NCBI RefSeq assembly: GCF_016863475.1
Contig: NZ_BOOY01000008.1
Location: 248,001-312,000 of the forward strand
Direction of reading: 5' to 3'
Source: Spirilliplanes yamanashiensis
GTDB lineage: Bacteria > Actinomycetota > Actinomycetes > Mycobacteriales > Micromonosporaceae
Length of the DNA stretch: 64,000 nucleotides
This document shows positions 26,351 through 34,415 of this stretch, piece by piece. Made by a program: the position numbers and the translations under genes. How positions within the stretch are numbered: the first letter of the stretch is position 1; every line of letters begins with the position of its first letter. The notes under the pieces are model-generated. The model had not been told where the DNA came from, ran no database searches, and saw only the letters and a list, made by a program, of their open reading frames with translations.

Positions 26351-27445
26351 GTGACCGAACCGTCCGGCGACGGGCTGAACAGGACGAACGCGCACACGGG
26401 GGACGACATGGCGACTCAGGGCGGCGACACCCCACCCGACGAGCCGGACTTCTTCGGCCGCCGCGCCGCGGAGATGGCCGCCAACCGGGACACCCCACCC
26501 GCCGCGCCTCCCGCCGGGGCCTCCGCGCCGGCCGCTGGGGCTTCCGCGCCGTCCGCGCCGTCCGAGCCCGGCTCACCCACCTCCGCGCCGCCCACCTCCG
26601 CGCCGCCCGCGCCGCCCGCGGGGCCCGCGGGGCCCGCCGGGTCCGCCGGAGCCTCCGCGCCTTCCGCCCCTGACGCGGCCGGTGCACCCGGCTCCGCGCC
26701 GCCCGCCGGTCCTCCGTCGGCCACCTCGCCGTCCTCGACCGGCCCCGGCTCCCCCGCACCGGGCGGACCGCCGGCGCCGGGGATCCCGCAGGACCCGGAC
26801 GCCACCGGCGTCTTCCCCGGGGCGCGGGAGTCCGGCCCGCCGCCGGCCGCCGACTCCTGGGCGGCTCCCGCCGCCGGGATCCCCGCCGATCCCTGGCGCG
26901 CCCCCGCGGGCGCGCCGCCGCCCGCTGCCGCCCCCGGCACGCCGGGCGCGGGCCCGGCCCCGTACCCCGGGGGCTCGGGCTGGCCGGTGACGACGGCGCG
27001 CAAGCGGCGGCCCGGCCTGTGGGTGACCCTGGTGCTGGTCCTGGCGCTGGTGCTGTGCGGCGGTGGCGGCGTGTCGGCGTTCCTGCTGCTGCGCAACGCG
27101 GAGTCCGGCGACGGCGCGCCCGACCCGGCGACGGCGGTCAACCGGTTCCTGACGGCGGTCTACAACCAGCAGGACCCGGCGGCCGCGGCGGCGCTGGTGT
27201 GCCGGGAGGCCCGCGACGAGGCCAAGATCGCCGCGAAGGTCGACGAGGTGAAGGCGTACGCCCAGAAGTATGACAAGCCGAGCTTCACGTGGGGCGACCC
27301 GGCGGTGGCGAGCGTCGACGAGGAGCGCGCCCGGGTGTCGGTCGAGTTGACGATGACGACGCGGGACGAGAAGACGTCGGAGCAGGCGCTGACGTTCACG
27401 ACGATCCGCAAGACCGGCTGGTGGGTGTGCGAGGTCTCGGGCTGA
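26351..27445 (+). CDS. Pro/Ala-rich membrane protein with extracytoplasmic DUF4878-like domain
   Basis: About 364 residues. The first 200 are a low-complexity Pro/Ala/Ser/Gly cytoplasmic region, followed by basic 'ARKRRPG', one membrane helix ('LWVTLVLVLALVLCGGGGV'), and a small outer domain ('NRFLTAVYNQQDPAAAAALV', ending 'TGWWVCEVSG') of the NTF2-like type often found in actinobacterial lipoproteins and kinase partners. The function is unknown. GTG 26351 is chosen because TACGCT (26340-26345) ends 5 nt upstream (leaderless pattern); ATG 26408, with GGGGGA upstream, is an alternative giving 345 residues. It precedes the ATPase pair. Confidence 0.75.
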   Translation: MTEPSGDGLNRTNAHTGDDMATQGGDTPPDEPDFFGRRAAEMAANRDTPPAAPPAGASAPAAGASAPSAPSEPGSPTSAPPTSAPPAPPAGPAGPAGSAGASAPSAPDAAGAPGSAPPAGPPSATSPSSTGPGSPAPGGPPAPGIPQDPDATGVFPGARESGPPPAADSWAAPAAGIPADPWRAPAGAPPPAAAPGTPGAGPAPYPGGSGWPVTTARKRRPGLWVTLVLVLALVLCGGGGVSAFLLLRNAESGDGAPDPATAVNRFLTAVYNQQDPAAAAALVCREARDEAKIAAKVDEVKAYAQKYDKPSFTWGDPAVASVDEERARVSVELTMTTRDEKTSEQALTFTTIRKTGWWVCEVSG

Positions 27446-27473
27446 CCGCGCGGGGCTGACCTACGCTCGGGGA

Positions 27474-28439
27474 GTGGGGTCGGAGGAACAGCACGAGCAG
27501 TGGCCGGCGCGCCTGCACGTCGTGACGGGCAAGGGCGGCACCGGCAAGACGACGGTGGCGGCGGCGCTGGCGCTCGCCCTGGCCAGGGGCGGCAGGCGCA
27601 CGCTGCTGGTCGAGGTGGAGGGCCGGCAGGGCATCGCGCAGCTGTTCGGCACGGATCCGCTGCCGTACGAGGAGCGGCGGATCGCGACGACGCCGGACGG
27701 CGGTGAGGTGCGGGCGCTCGCCGTCGACCCGGAGGAGGCCCTGCTCGAGTACCTCGACATGTTCTACCGGCTGGGGGCGGCCGGGCGGGCGCTGCGCAAG
27801 CTGGGTGCGATCGACTTCGCGACGACGATCGCCCCGGGCCTGCGCGACGTGCTGCTGACCGGCAAGGTCAAGGAGGCGACGACCCGGTCGGTGAACGGGC
27901 GGCGGGCGTACCACGCGGTGGTGCTGGACGCGCCGCCGACGGGCCGGATCGGGCGGTTCCTGAACGTGACGACGGAGACGGCCCGGCTGGCGAAGGTGGG
28001 CCCGATCAAGAGCCAGAGCGAGGGCGTGGCCGCGCTGCTGCGCTCGCCGATGACGGCGGTGCACGTGGTGACGCTGCTGGAGGAGATGCCGGTCCAGGAG
28101 TCGGCGGACGCGATCGGCGAGCTGACCGCGCTGGGCATCGGGATCGGGAAGGTCATCGTGAACGGGGCCCGGCCGCCGTTGCTGGCGTCCCGCGGCCGGG
28201 TGACGAAGCAGGAGCTGAAGCGCGGCCTGGCGGCGGCGGGGTTGCCGGCCGACGCGGGCAGCGTGGCCGCCCTGCAGGCCGAGGCGCAGGCGCACCTGAC
28301 CCGGCGCGAGCTGGAGGAGTCGCTGCGCACGGAGCTGGCCGAGCTGGGCCGGCCGATGATCGAGCTGCCGCAGCTGGCGGACGGCGTGGACGCCGCCGCG
28401 CTGCGCACGCTCGCCGACCGGCTGGCGGGTCGCGGTTGA
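27474..28439 (+). CDS. ArsA/Get3-like ATPase, first of pair (Rv3679-like)
   Basis: 321-residue SIMIBI-class ATPase. The deviant Walker A 'GKGGTGKTTVAAAL' includes the signature lysine, and switch regions include 'VLDAPPTGRIGRFL'. Members of the family target tail-anchored proteins (Get3) or anions (ArsA). In M. tuberculosis the orthologous pair Rv3679/Rv3680 has been linked to stress tolerance; its client is not settled. The GTG start follows TACGCT (27462-27467) by 6 nt, predicting a leaderless mRNA. The 3' end overlaps a possible TTG start of the partner gene, but the partner's GTG at 28475 has its own promoter-like box. Confidence 0.9.
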   Translation: MGSEEQHEQWPARLHVVTGKGGTGKTTVAAALALALARGGRRTLLVEVEGRQGIAQLFGTDPLPYEERRIATTPDGGEVRALAVDPEEALLEYLDMFYRLGAAGRALRKLGAIDFATTIAPGLRDVLLTGKVKEATTRSVNGRRAYHAVVLDAPPTGRIGRFLNVTTETARLAKVGPIKSQSEGVAALLRSPMTAVHVVTLLEEMPVQESADAIGELTALGIGIGKVIVNGARPPLLASRGRVTKQELKRGLAAAGLPADAGSVAALQAEAQAHLTRRELEESLRTELAELGRPMIELPQLADGVDAAALRTLADRLAGRG

Positions 28440-28474
28440 GCGCGGGCCCGGGCGGCCTTCAGTACGCTCGAACG

Positions 28475-29611
28475 GTGCCCACTGCGACCGCGCGCCTGGA
28501 CGTCGACGCGCTCCTGGCCGACCCCTCGATCCGCATCGTGGTCTGCTGCGGGGCGGGCGGCGTCGGCAAGACGACGACCGCGGCGGCGCTCGGCGTGCGG
28601 GCGGCGGAGCGGCACGGCCGCCGCACGGTGGTGCTGACGATCGACCCGGCGCGCCGGCTGGCGCAGTCGCTGGGCCTGACGGAGCTGGACAACACGCCGC
28701 GCCAGGTCAAGGGCATCGACACGGACTCCAGCGGCGGTGAGCTGCACGCCATGATGCTGGACATGAAGCGCACCTTCGACGAGGTGGTGCAGGCGCACAC
28801 CGACCCGGCGCGCGCGCAGGAGATCTTCGCGAACCCCTTCTACCAGGCCATGAGCTCGACGTTCTCCGGCACGCAGGAGTACATGGCGATGGAGAAGCTG
28901 GGCCAGCTGCGCTCGCGGGACGAGTGGGACCTGATCGTGGTGGACACGCCGCCGTCGCGGTCGGCGCTGGACTTCCTGGACGCCCCGGCCCGGCTGTCGC
29001 GGTTCCTGGACGGCCGGATGCTGCGGCTGCTGATGGCGCCCGCCCGGGCCGGCGGCCGCAGCATGTTCAACCTGGTGACGGCGTCGTTCGGGGTGTTCTC
29101 CCGCGTGGTGCAGAAGGTGATCGGGGCGCAGCTGCTGACCGACCTGTCGGGGTTCGTGGCGGCGCTGGACTCGATGTTCGGCGGGTTCCGGCAGCGGGCG
29201 GAGCGCACGTACCAGGTGCTGCAGGACCGGGAGACGGCGTTCCTGCTGGTGGCGGCGCCCGAACCGGACGCGGTCCGGGAGGCGCAGTACTTCGCGGAGC
29301 GGCTGGTGGCCGAGCGGATGCCGCTGGCGGGGCTGGTGCTCAACCGCGTCCACTCGACGACCCTGGACCTGGACGCGGCGGCGAGCCTGGCGGCGGCGGA
29401 CGCGCTGGACGCGGCCGGCGATCAGGCGGTGACGGCGGACGCCCTGCGCGTGCACGCGGCCCTGGTCCGGCAGACGGAGCGGGAGGCGCAGGTGGCGCAG
29501 CGGTTCACGGCGGCGTTCCCGGCGGTGCCGACGGTGCCGGTGACGGCGCAGCCCGCCGACATCCACGATGTCGACGGGCTGCGGACGATCGGCGACGCGC
29601 TGGCCGCCTGA
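28475..29611 (+). CDS. ArsA/Get3-like ATPase, second of pair (Rv3680-like)
   Basis: 378-residue partner ATPase. Its P-loop 'CCGAGGVGKTTTAAAL' has alanine where the signature lysine of deviant Walker A motifs should be. Other motifs are 'VLTIDPARRLAQSLGL' (the ArsA/Get3 'DPAR' motif), 'DLIVVDTPPSRSALDFLD' and a C-terminal 'VPVTAQPADIHDVDGL'. The pair probably forms a heterodimer in which only the first subunit donates the signature lysine; this is inference. GTG 28475 is preferred because TACGCT (28463-28468) lies 6 nt upstream, the same box and spacing as the first ATPase; a TTG at 28436 overlapping the previous stop is the alternative. Confidence 0.9.
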   Translation: MPTATARLDVDALLADPSIRIVVCCGAGGVGKTTTAAALGVRAAERHGRRTVVLTIDPARRLAQSLGLTELDNTPRQVKGIDTDSSGGELHAMMLDMKRTFDEVVQAHTDPARAQEIFANPFYQAMSSTFSGTQEYMAMEKLGQLRSRDEWDLIVVDTPPSRSALDFLDAPARLSRFLDGRMLRLLMAPARAGGRSMFNLVTASFGVFSRVVQKVIGAQLLTDLSGFVAALDSMFGGFRQRAERTYQVLQDRETAFLLVAAPEPDAVREAQYFAERLVAERMPLAGLVLNRVHSTTLDLDAAASLAAADALDAAGDQAVTADALRVHAALVRQTEREAQVAQRFTAAFPAVPTVPVTAQPADIHDVDGLRTIGDALAA

Positions 29612-29626
29612 TATCTCCTGCGAGGG

Positions 29627-29929
29627 TCAGCTCGTGGAGACGAGCACCTTGTCGGCGCCCTTCTCCCGCAGAGCGGCCTCGAACATCTTGCGCCAGCTGG
29701 CGACGTGCGGGTGGCGCCGGAGGAGCGCGCGGCGCTCCCGCTCGGTCATCCCGCCCCACACGCCGAACTCGATCCGGTTGTCGAGCGCGTCGGACAGGCA
29801 CTCGTAGCGAACCGGGCAGCTGCGGCAGATGCGCTTGGCCACGTTCTGCTCAGCTCCCTGCACGAACAGCGCGTCAGGGTCCCCACTCTGACATGCCGCC
29901 ATGCTGGGCCAGTCGCTGATCATCCCCAT
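29627..29929 (-). CDS. whiB4: WhiB-family iron-sulfur regulator (WhiB4-like)
   Basis: 100-residue redox-sensing regulator. Four cysteines expected to hold a [4Fe-4S] cluster are visible ('MAACQSG' and 'ICRSCPVRYEC', with C-X2-C-X5-C spacing in the second group), followed by the turn motif 'GVWGGMTERER' and the basic 'RALLRRHPH' segment that contacts DNA. Its place beside the ATPase pair and ponA2 identifies it as the Rv3681c (WhiB4) orthologue. ATG 29929 has GGGGGGAC upstream; ATG 29923, two codons later, is also possible. It converges on the second ATPase gene, only 15 bp away. Confidence 0.93.
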   Translation of the reverse strand: MGMISDWPSMAACQSGDPDALFVQGAEQNVAKRICRSCPVRYECLSDALDNRIEFGVWGGMTERERRALLRRHPHVASWRKMFEAALREKGADKVLVSTS

Positions 29930-30250
29930 GTGTCCACGTCCCCCCTTGCAAATCCCCCTGACGCCCCGGTGCCTCCCGTGCCCCATGAGGACGTCGTTGC
30001 GATACTCGCCACGCCATCATGCTCTGTAGTTGGGCGATTACGCAACGTTGTCAGACAAGAACTACAAAGCCGGACACTTTCCACCCATCGAACGTTTGTG
30101 CCATTCCGGCCTATCTATGCCGGATTCCGGGAAAGTCAGGCGCTTCCCGGGACGCTACCCCGAAGATGATCTGGCGAACCGCACCCACGGCGTCCACAGG
30201 CCGACCGCTCGATAAGCGGCGGGGTGCAACCTTCACGTACCCTGCTTCGC
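29930..30250. promoter_or_regulatory. whiB4/ponA2 divergent intergenic region
   Basis: This 321-bp region is AT-richer than its surroundings and should hold both divergent promoters. On the plus strand TACCCT (30238-30243) ends 7 nt before the ponA2 GTG, the leaderless arrangement. The whiB mRNA has a purine-rich ribosome site (about 29937-29946), so its promoter lies further up. No gene was found in the gap; short frames here show no family similarity. Confidence 0.5.
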
Positions 30251-32686
30251 GTGACTCGTGTGCGCAAGCGTGACCACAACCTCCTGACGAACGGCGCCTC
30301 GCTGCTGATCTGCGGCCTGCTGGCGGGCGTCGTGGTGGCGGCCGCCGCCTTCCCCGCGGTCGCGATGTCGGGCCTCGCCGCCAAGGCGGGCGCCCAGACG
30401 TTCGACGCGCTGCCCACCGAGCTCAAGGACCAGCGGGCCCCGCAGATCACCCGGGTCTACGCCAACGACGGCAAGACCCTCATCGCGATGATGTACGACG
30501 AGTTCCGCAGCGACGTCCCGCTGAAGGACATCTCGAAGAACATGCAGAACGCGATCATCGCGGCCGAGGACCACGACTTCTACAAGCACAACGGCGTCGA
30601 CGTGAAGGGCATCGCCCGCGCCTTCGTCGCCAACAAGGGCGCCGGCAAGACCGAGCAGGGCGCGTCCACGCTCACCATGCAGTACGTCCGCATGTCGATC
30701 TCCTACTCGGCCACCCACCCGGTCGACGTGGTCCGCGCCAGCGAGGACACCCCGGCCCGCAAGGCCCGCGAGATGCGCTACGCGCTCAAGATCGAGCAGG
30801 AGCTCACGAAGGACCAGATCCTCGAGCGCTACCTGAACATCGCGCCCTTCGGCAACGGCGCCTACGGCGTCTACGCCGCCAGCCAGGTCTACTTCGGCAA
30901 GCGCCCCAAGGACCTCACCATCGACCAGGCCGCGCTGCTGGCCGGCATGGTCAAGGCCCCGTCCGCGTTCAACCCCGCCACCGAGACCGGCTACCCGCAG
31001 GCCGTCGACCGCCGGGCGTACATCCTCAAGAACATGCTCGACCTGAAGCAGATCACCCAGGCCGAGTACGACGCCGCCAGCGCCACGAAGGTCACCCGCG
31101 ACGTCAAGCGCGCCGGCCGCGACTGCGTCAGCGTGCCGAAGAACAACTGGGGCTTCTTCTGCGACTACTTCTACCGCTGGTGGATGGCGCAGGAGACGTT
31201 CGGCGACACCTCGTACGACCGGGAGCGGCGCCTCAAGACCGGCGGCTACAACATCGTCACCTCGCTCGACACCAAGGTGCAGGCGGCCGCCTACAAGAAC
31301 GTCCAGCAGTACCTGAAGAACGGCAGCAAGGACGCCCTGATGCTGGCGGCCGTCGAGCCGGGCTCGGGCCGGGTGCGCAGCCTCGCGGTCAACCGCAACT
31401 TCAAGATCGACGACCCGTCGGACCCGAAGAACGGCCCCTCGTCGAACCCCGACAAGAAGGGCCAGCGCGGCTCCTACCCGAACACCACGAACCCGCTGGT
31501 CACCGGCGGCGGCGACATCACCGGCTACCAGGGCGGCTCGGTCTTCAAGATGTTCACCCTGGCGGCCGCGCTCGAGGCGGGCTACCCGCTGAGCTACACG
31601 ATCAACGCCAAGGACCAGTACGTGTCGAAGTACCGGGTCGGCGCCGGCTCGGCCACCTGCCAGGGCGACCGGTACTGCCCGAAGAACGCGGGCAAGATGT
31701 CCGGCGTCAAGAACATGTGGTCGGCGTTCGGCCAGTCGGTCAACACCTACTTCATCCCGCTGCAGGAGCGCGTCGGCTCCGGCAAGGCCGTCGACATGGC
31801 CTACAAGCTGGGCATCCGGTTCCGCTCGTCCGAGGACGTCAAGCAGTACAACAACCGCAAGCTGGACGACTGGGGCGCGTTCTCGCTGGGCGTCACCGAC
31901 GTCACCCCGCTCGACCTCGCCAACGCGTACGCGACCCTCGCCGCCGACGGCAAGTACTGCGAGCCCATCCCGGTCCAGGAGATCCGCGACCACGACGGCA
32001 ACAAGCTCGACGTGGCGAACCCCCGCTGCAACAAGGTCATCGGCGAGGACGTCGCCCGGGCCGCCGTCGACGCCGGCCGCTGCCCGGTCGGCGACCGCCC
32101 GGCCTTCGGCAGCTGCGGCGGCTACGCGACCGCCCGCGCCACCCGCGGCGTCGTCGGCCACCCGGTCTTCGGCAAGTCCGGCACCAGCGACGGCGCCAAG
32201 ACCGTCTCGCTGATCGCCGGCACCAAGTCGCTCGTGGTCGCCGGCCTGGAGGCCGACGCGGACTGGCCGCAGAACCCCCGCTACCGCCAGCACGACCGGG
32301 TCAACCCGGCGGTGTGGGAGACCCTGGCCGACGCCATGAAGGGCAAGGACAAACAGGACTTCAAGGCGCCGACGGAGAAGATGGCGTACGGCGACCAGCG
32401 CAGCATCCCCAACGTCACCTGCGACTCCCGCGAGAGCGCCATCGACGAGCTGCGCGACGCCGGCTTCGACGTCGAGGTGAGCTTCAGCCGCACCGCCTCG
32501 TCCTGCCCGGCCGGCTCGGCCGCGGGCACCAACCCGTCGGGCCGCACGATCAAGGGCGGCGTCGTGATCGTCGAGATCAGCGACGGCACGGGCGGTCAGC
32601 AGCCGGGCCAGCCCGGCCAGCCGGGGCAGCCAGGCCAACCGGGACGCCCGGAGAACGGCCCGGTGACCCGCCCGGGCCCGCGGTAA
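30251..32686 (+). CDS. ponA2: Bifunctional penicillin-binding protein (transglycosylase/transpeptidase, PASTA domain)
   Basis: 811-residue class A PBP building peptidoglycan. After a short basic N-terminus and one membrane helix ('LLICGLLAGVVVAAAAFPAV'), the GT51 transglycosylase shows 'AAEDHDFYKHNGVD' and 'GASTLTMQYVR'. The transpeptidase shows SxxK in 'GGSVFKMFT', SxN in 'FGQSVNTYF' and KSG in 'VFGKSGTSDGA'. A PASTA domain ('SIPNVTCDSRESAIDELRDA', 'GTNPSGRTIKGGVVIVEISD') and a Gln/Pro/Gly tail with tandem PGQ units end the protein. The GTG start follows TACCCT by 7 nt (leaderless). It corresponds to Rv3682 and is followed by a strong terminator. Confidence 0.95.
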   Translation: MTRVRKRDHNLLTNGASLLICGLLAGVVVAAAAFPAVAMSGLAAKAGAQTFDALPTELKDQRAPQITRVYANDGKTLIAMMYDEFRSDVPLKDISKNMQNAIIAAEDHDFYKHNGVDVKGIARAFVANKGAGKTEQGASTLTMQYVRMSISYSATHPVDVVRASEDTPARKAREMRYALKIEQELTKDQILERYLNIAPFGNGAYGVYAASQVYFGKRPKDLTIDQAALLAGMVKAPSAFNPATETGYPQAVDRRAYILKNMLDLKQITQAEYDAASATKVTRDVKRAGRDCVSVPKNNWGFFCDYFYRWWMAQETFGDTSYDRERRLKTGGYNIVTSLDTKVQAAAYKNVQQYLKNGSKDALMLAAVEPGSGRVRSLAVNRNFKIDDPSDPKNGPSSNPDKKGQRGSYPNTTNPLVTGGGDITGYQGGSVFKMFTLAAALEAGYPLSYTINAKDQYVSKYRVGAGSATCQGDRYCPKNAGKMSGVKNMWSAFGQSVNTYFIPLQERVGSGKAVDMAYKLGIRFRSSEDVKQYNNRKLDDWGAFSLGVTDVTPLDLANAYATLAADGKYCEPIPVQEIRDHDGNKLDVANPRCNKVIGEDVARAAVDAGRCPVGDRPAFGSCGGYATARATRGVVGHPVFGKSGTSDGAKTVSLIAGTKSLVVAGLEADADWPQNPRYRQHDRVNPAVWETLADAMKGKDKQDFKAPTEKMAYGDQRSIPNVTCDSRESAIDELRDAGFDVEVSFSRTASSCPAGSAAGTNPSGRTIKGGVVIVEISDGTGGQQPGQPGQPGQPGQPGRPENGPVTRPGPR

Positions 32687-32696
32687 CCCGAACACG

Positions 32697-32730
32697 GACG
32701 GCGGCGCCGGCTTCGGCCGGCGCCGCCGTC
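32697..32730 (+). terminator. Hairpin after ponA2
   Basis: A perfect 15-bp stem (32697-32711 with 32716-32730) closes a TTCG tetraloop 10 bp after the ponA2 stop. UUCG caps make very stable RNA hairpins. It faces the converging YqeY gene. Confidence 0.85.
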
Positions 32731-32815
32731 GTCGTCTCCCCTGCCGTCGTCCCGCCCGCCGGCACGTGAGCCCTGCGGTGCACGAGGGCCGCCCCGGGCG
32801 GTGCTGTGTCCGCGA

Positions 32816-33262
32816 TCAGCCGGCGAGCTGTCGGCGTACCTCCGCGGCGACGCGACCCCCCTCGGCCCGGCCCGCCACCGCGGCCTGGGCCGCCTTCATG
32901 GCCGGGCCCATCGCGGTCGTGCCGGCGGCGGACAGCGCCCCGGCGACGATCTCGGCCAGCTCGGCGTCGCCGAGCTGAGCCGGCAGGTACCGCTCGATGA
33001 TGTCGCCCTCGGCGGTCTCCTTCGCGGCCTGCTCGGCCCGCCCGGCGTCGGCGAACGCGGTGGCCGCCTCCCGCCGCTTCTTCGCCTCCCGGGTCAGCAC
33101 GGCCAGCACGTCGTCGTCGGACAGCTCCTTGGCCTGCTTGCCGGCCACCTCGGCGGTGCGCACGGCGGCAAGCACCATGCGCAGCGTGGACGTGGTCAGC
33201 TCGTCGCGGCCCTTCATGGCACCGCGGAGGTCATCGTTGAGTCGGTCCTTGAGCGCGCTCAT
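32816..33262 (-). CDS. GatB/YqeY domain-containing protein
   Basis: 148-residue helical protein of the YqeY family, related to the tail domain of the GatB amidotransferase subunit that embraces tRNA. The N-terminus 'LKDRLNDDLRGAMKGRDELTT' and 'LRMVLAAVRTAEV', the central 'LSDDDVLAVLTREAKKRREA' and the C-terminal 'AAVAGRAEGGRVAAEVRRQL' are typical. Its cellular role is not well defined. The ATG start lies 25 bp from the divergent metallophosphatase gene, and its TAGTTT box overlaps that of the neighbour. Confidence 0.92.
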   Translation of the reverse strand: MSALKDRLNDDLRGAMKGRDELTTSTLRMVLAAVRTAEVAGKQAKELSDDDVLAVLTREAKKRREAATAFADAGRAEQAAKETAEGDIIERYLPAQLGDAELAEIVAGALSAAGTTAMGPAMKAAQAAVAGRAEGGRVAAEVRRQLAG

Positions 33263-33270
33263 GGACGGTC

Positions 33271-33280
33271 AAACTACCCT
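33271..33280. promoter_or_regulatory. Two overlapping divergent -10 boxes
   Basis: On the plus strand TACCCT (33275-33280) ends 7 nt before the metallophosphatase ATG. On the minus strand TAGTTT (33271-33276) ends 8 nt before the YqeY ATG. The boxes share two bases, so both genes would be transcribed from their start codons and only one promoter could be occupied at a time. Confidence 0.55.
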
Positions 33281-33287
33281 TACGCCC

Positions 33288-34163
33288 ATGCGCAAGCGCA
33301 CCCTTATCGGCCTCGCCGCGAGCACCGCCGCCGCGACCCTCGCCTACGCCAGCCTCGTCGAGCGCAACATGTTCACCCTGCGCCGCGTGGACGTCCCCGT
33401 CCTCGACCCGGACGCCGAACCGCTGCGCATCCTGCACCTGTCCGACCTGCACATGACCCCCGACCAGCGCCGCAAGCAACAGTGGGTGGCCGCCCTGGCC
33501 GGCACCGACCCCGACCTGGTCGTCACCACGGGCGACAACATGGCCCACCCGGACGCCGTCCCGGCGGTCCTGCGCGCCCTCGGCCCCCTGCTCGACCTCC
33601 CCGGCGCCTTCGTCTTCGGCTCCAACGACTACACGGGCCCGGTCTGGAAGAACCCGCTGTCGTACCTGCTGCCGTCGCGCGAATATGTGGAGGGCGCGGA
33701 CCTGCCGTTCGAGGACCTCCGCACCGGCCTGCTCACGGCCGGCTGGGCCGACCTCAACAACGCCCGCACCACCCTGAAGGCCGGCGGCCGCACCATCGAA
33801 CTCGCCGGCGTCGACGACCCCCACGTGGCCCGCGACGACTACGCCTCGGTGTCCGGCCCGTCGACGGCCGACCTGTTCCTCGGCGTCACCCACACCCCCG
33901 CCTCCCAGATCCTCGACGGCATGGCCAACGACGGCGCCGACATCGTCCTGGCCGGCCACACCCACGGCGGCCAGGTGTGCGTCCCGTTCGTCGGCGCACT
34001 GGCCACCAACTGCGACCTGCCCCGCTCCATGGCCAAGGGCCTGCACCGCCTGGGCACCTCCTCCTGGCTGCACGTCTCGGCCGGCCTCGGCACCCACCCG
34101 ACGGCCCCGGTCCGCTTCGCCTGCCGGCCGGAGGCCACGCTGCTGACGCTGATACCGCGCTGA
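33288..34163 (+). CDS. Membrane-anchored calcineurin-like metallophosphoesterase (Rv3683-like)
   Basis: 291-residue YkuE/YaeI-type phosphoesterase. An N-terminal signal anchor is followed by the five metal-binding motifs: 'LHLSDLHMTP', 'LVVTTGDNMAHP', 'VFGSNDYTG' (GNH replaced by SND), 'LFLGVTHTP' and 'IVLAGHTHGGQ'. The SND variant is usual for this subgroup. Relatives act on UDP-diacylglucosamine or similar lipid substrates; the actual one is unknown here. The ATG is placed by a TACCCT box 7 nt upstream. It closes the block shared with M. tuberculosis and sits 74 bp before tRNA-Pro. Confidence 0.92.
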   Translation: MRKRTLIGLAASTAAATLAYASLVERNMFTLRRVDVPVLDPDAEPLRILHLSDLHMTPDQRRKQQWVAALAGTDPDLVVTTGDNMAHPDAVPAVLRALGPLLDLPGAFVFGSNDYTGPVWKNPLSYLLPSREYVEGADLPFEDLRTGLLTAGWADLNNARTTLKAGGRTIELAGVDDPHVARDDYASVSGPSTADLFLGVTHTPASQILDGMANDGADIVLAGHTHGGQVCVPFVGALATNCDLPRSMAKGLHRLGTSSWLHVSAGLGTHPTAPVRFACRPEATLLTLIPR

Positions 34164-34237
34164 CCTGCGGGTTTGCGGCTGGGTGGATACCGATTTCGCC
34201 TGGGGATCAGGGTCGGATACTATTGCTCAGCACGCCT

Positions 34238-34318
<81 letters not shown>

Positions 34319-34328
34319 AGTGCAGGTC

Positions 34329-34361
34329 AGGCCCGGTTCTTCCACACGGAAGACCGGGCCT
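34329..34361 (+). terminator. Terminator of tRNA-Pro
   Basis: AGGCCCGGTTCTTCC and GGAAGACCGGGCCT pair over 14 bp with one bulged T and an ACAC loop, followed by TTCT. It starts 15 bp after the tRNA CCA end. Confidence 0.85.
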
Positions 34362-34415
34362 TCTGCCTCTCTCCCAGGGCTGCGTGGGAGAAGTTGGGGA
34401 GAAATTCTTGTGCGG

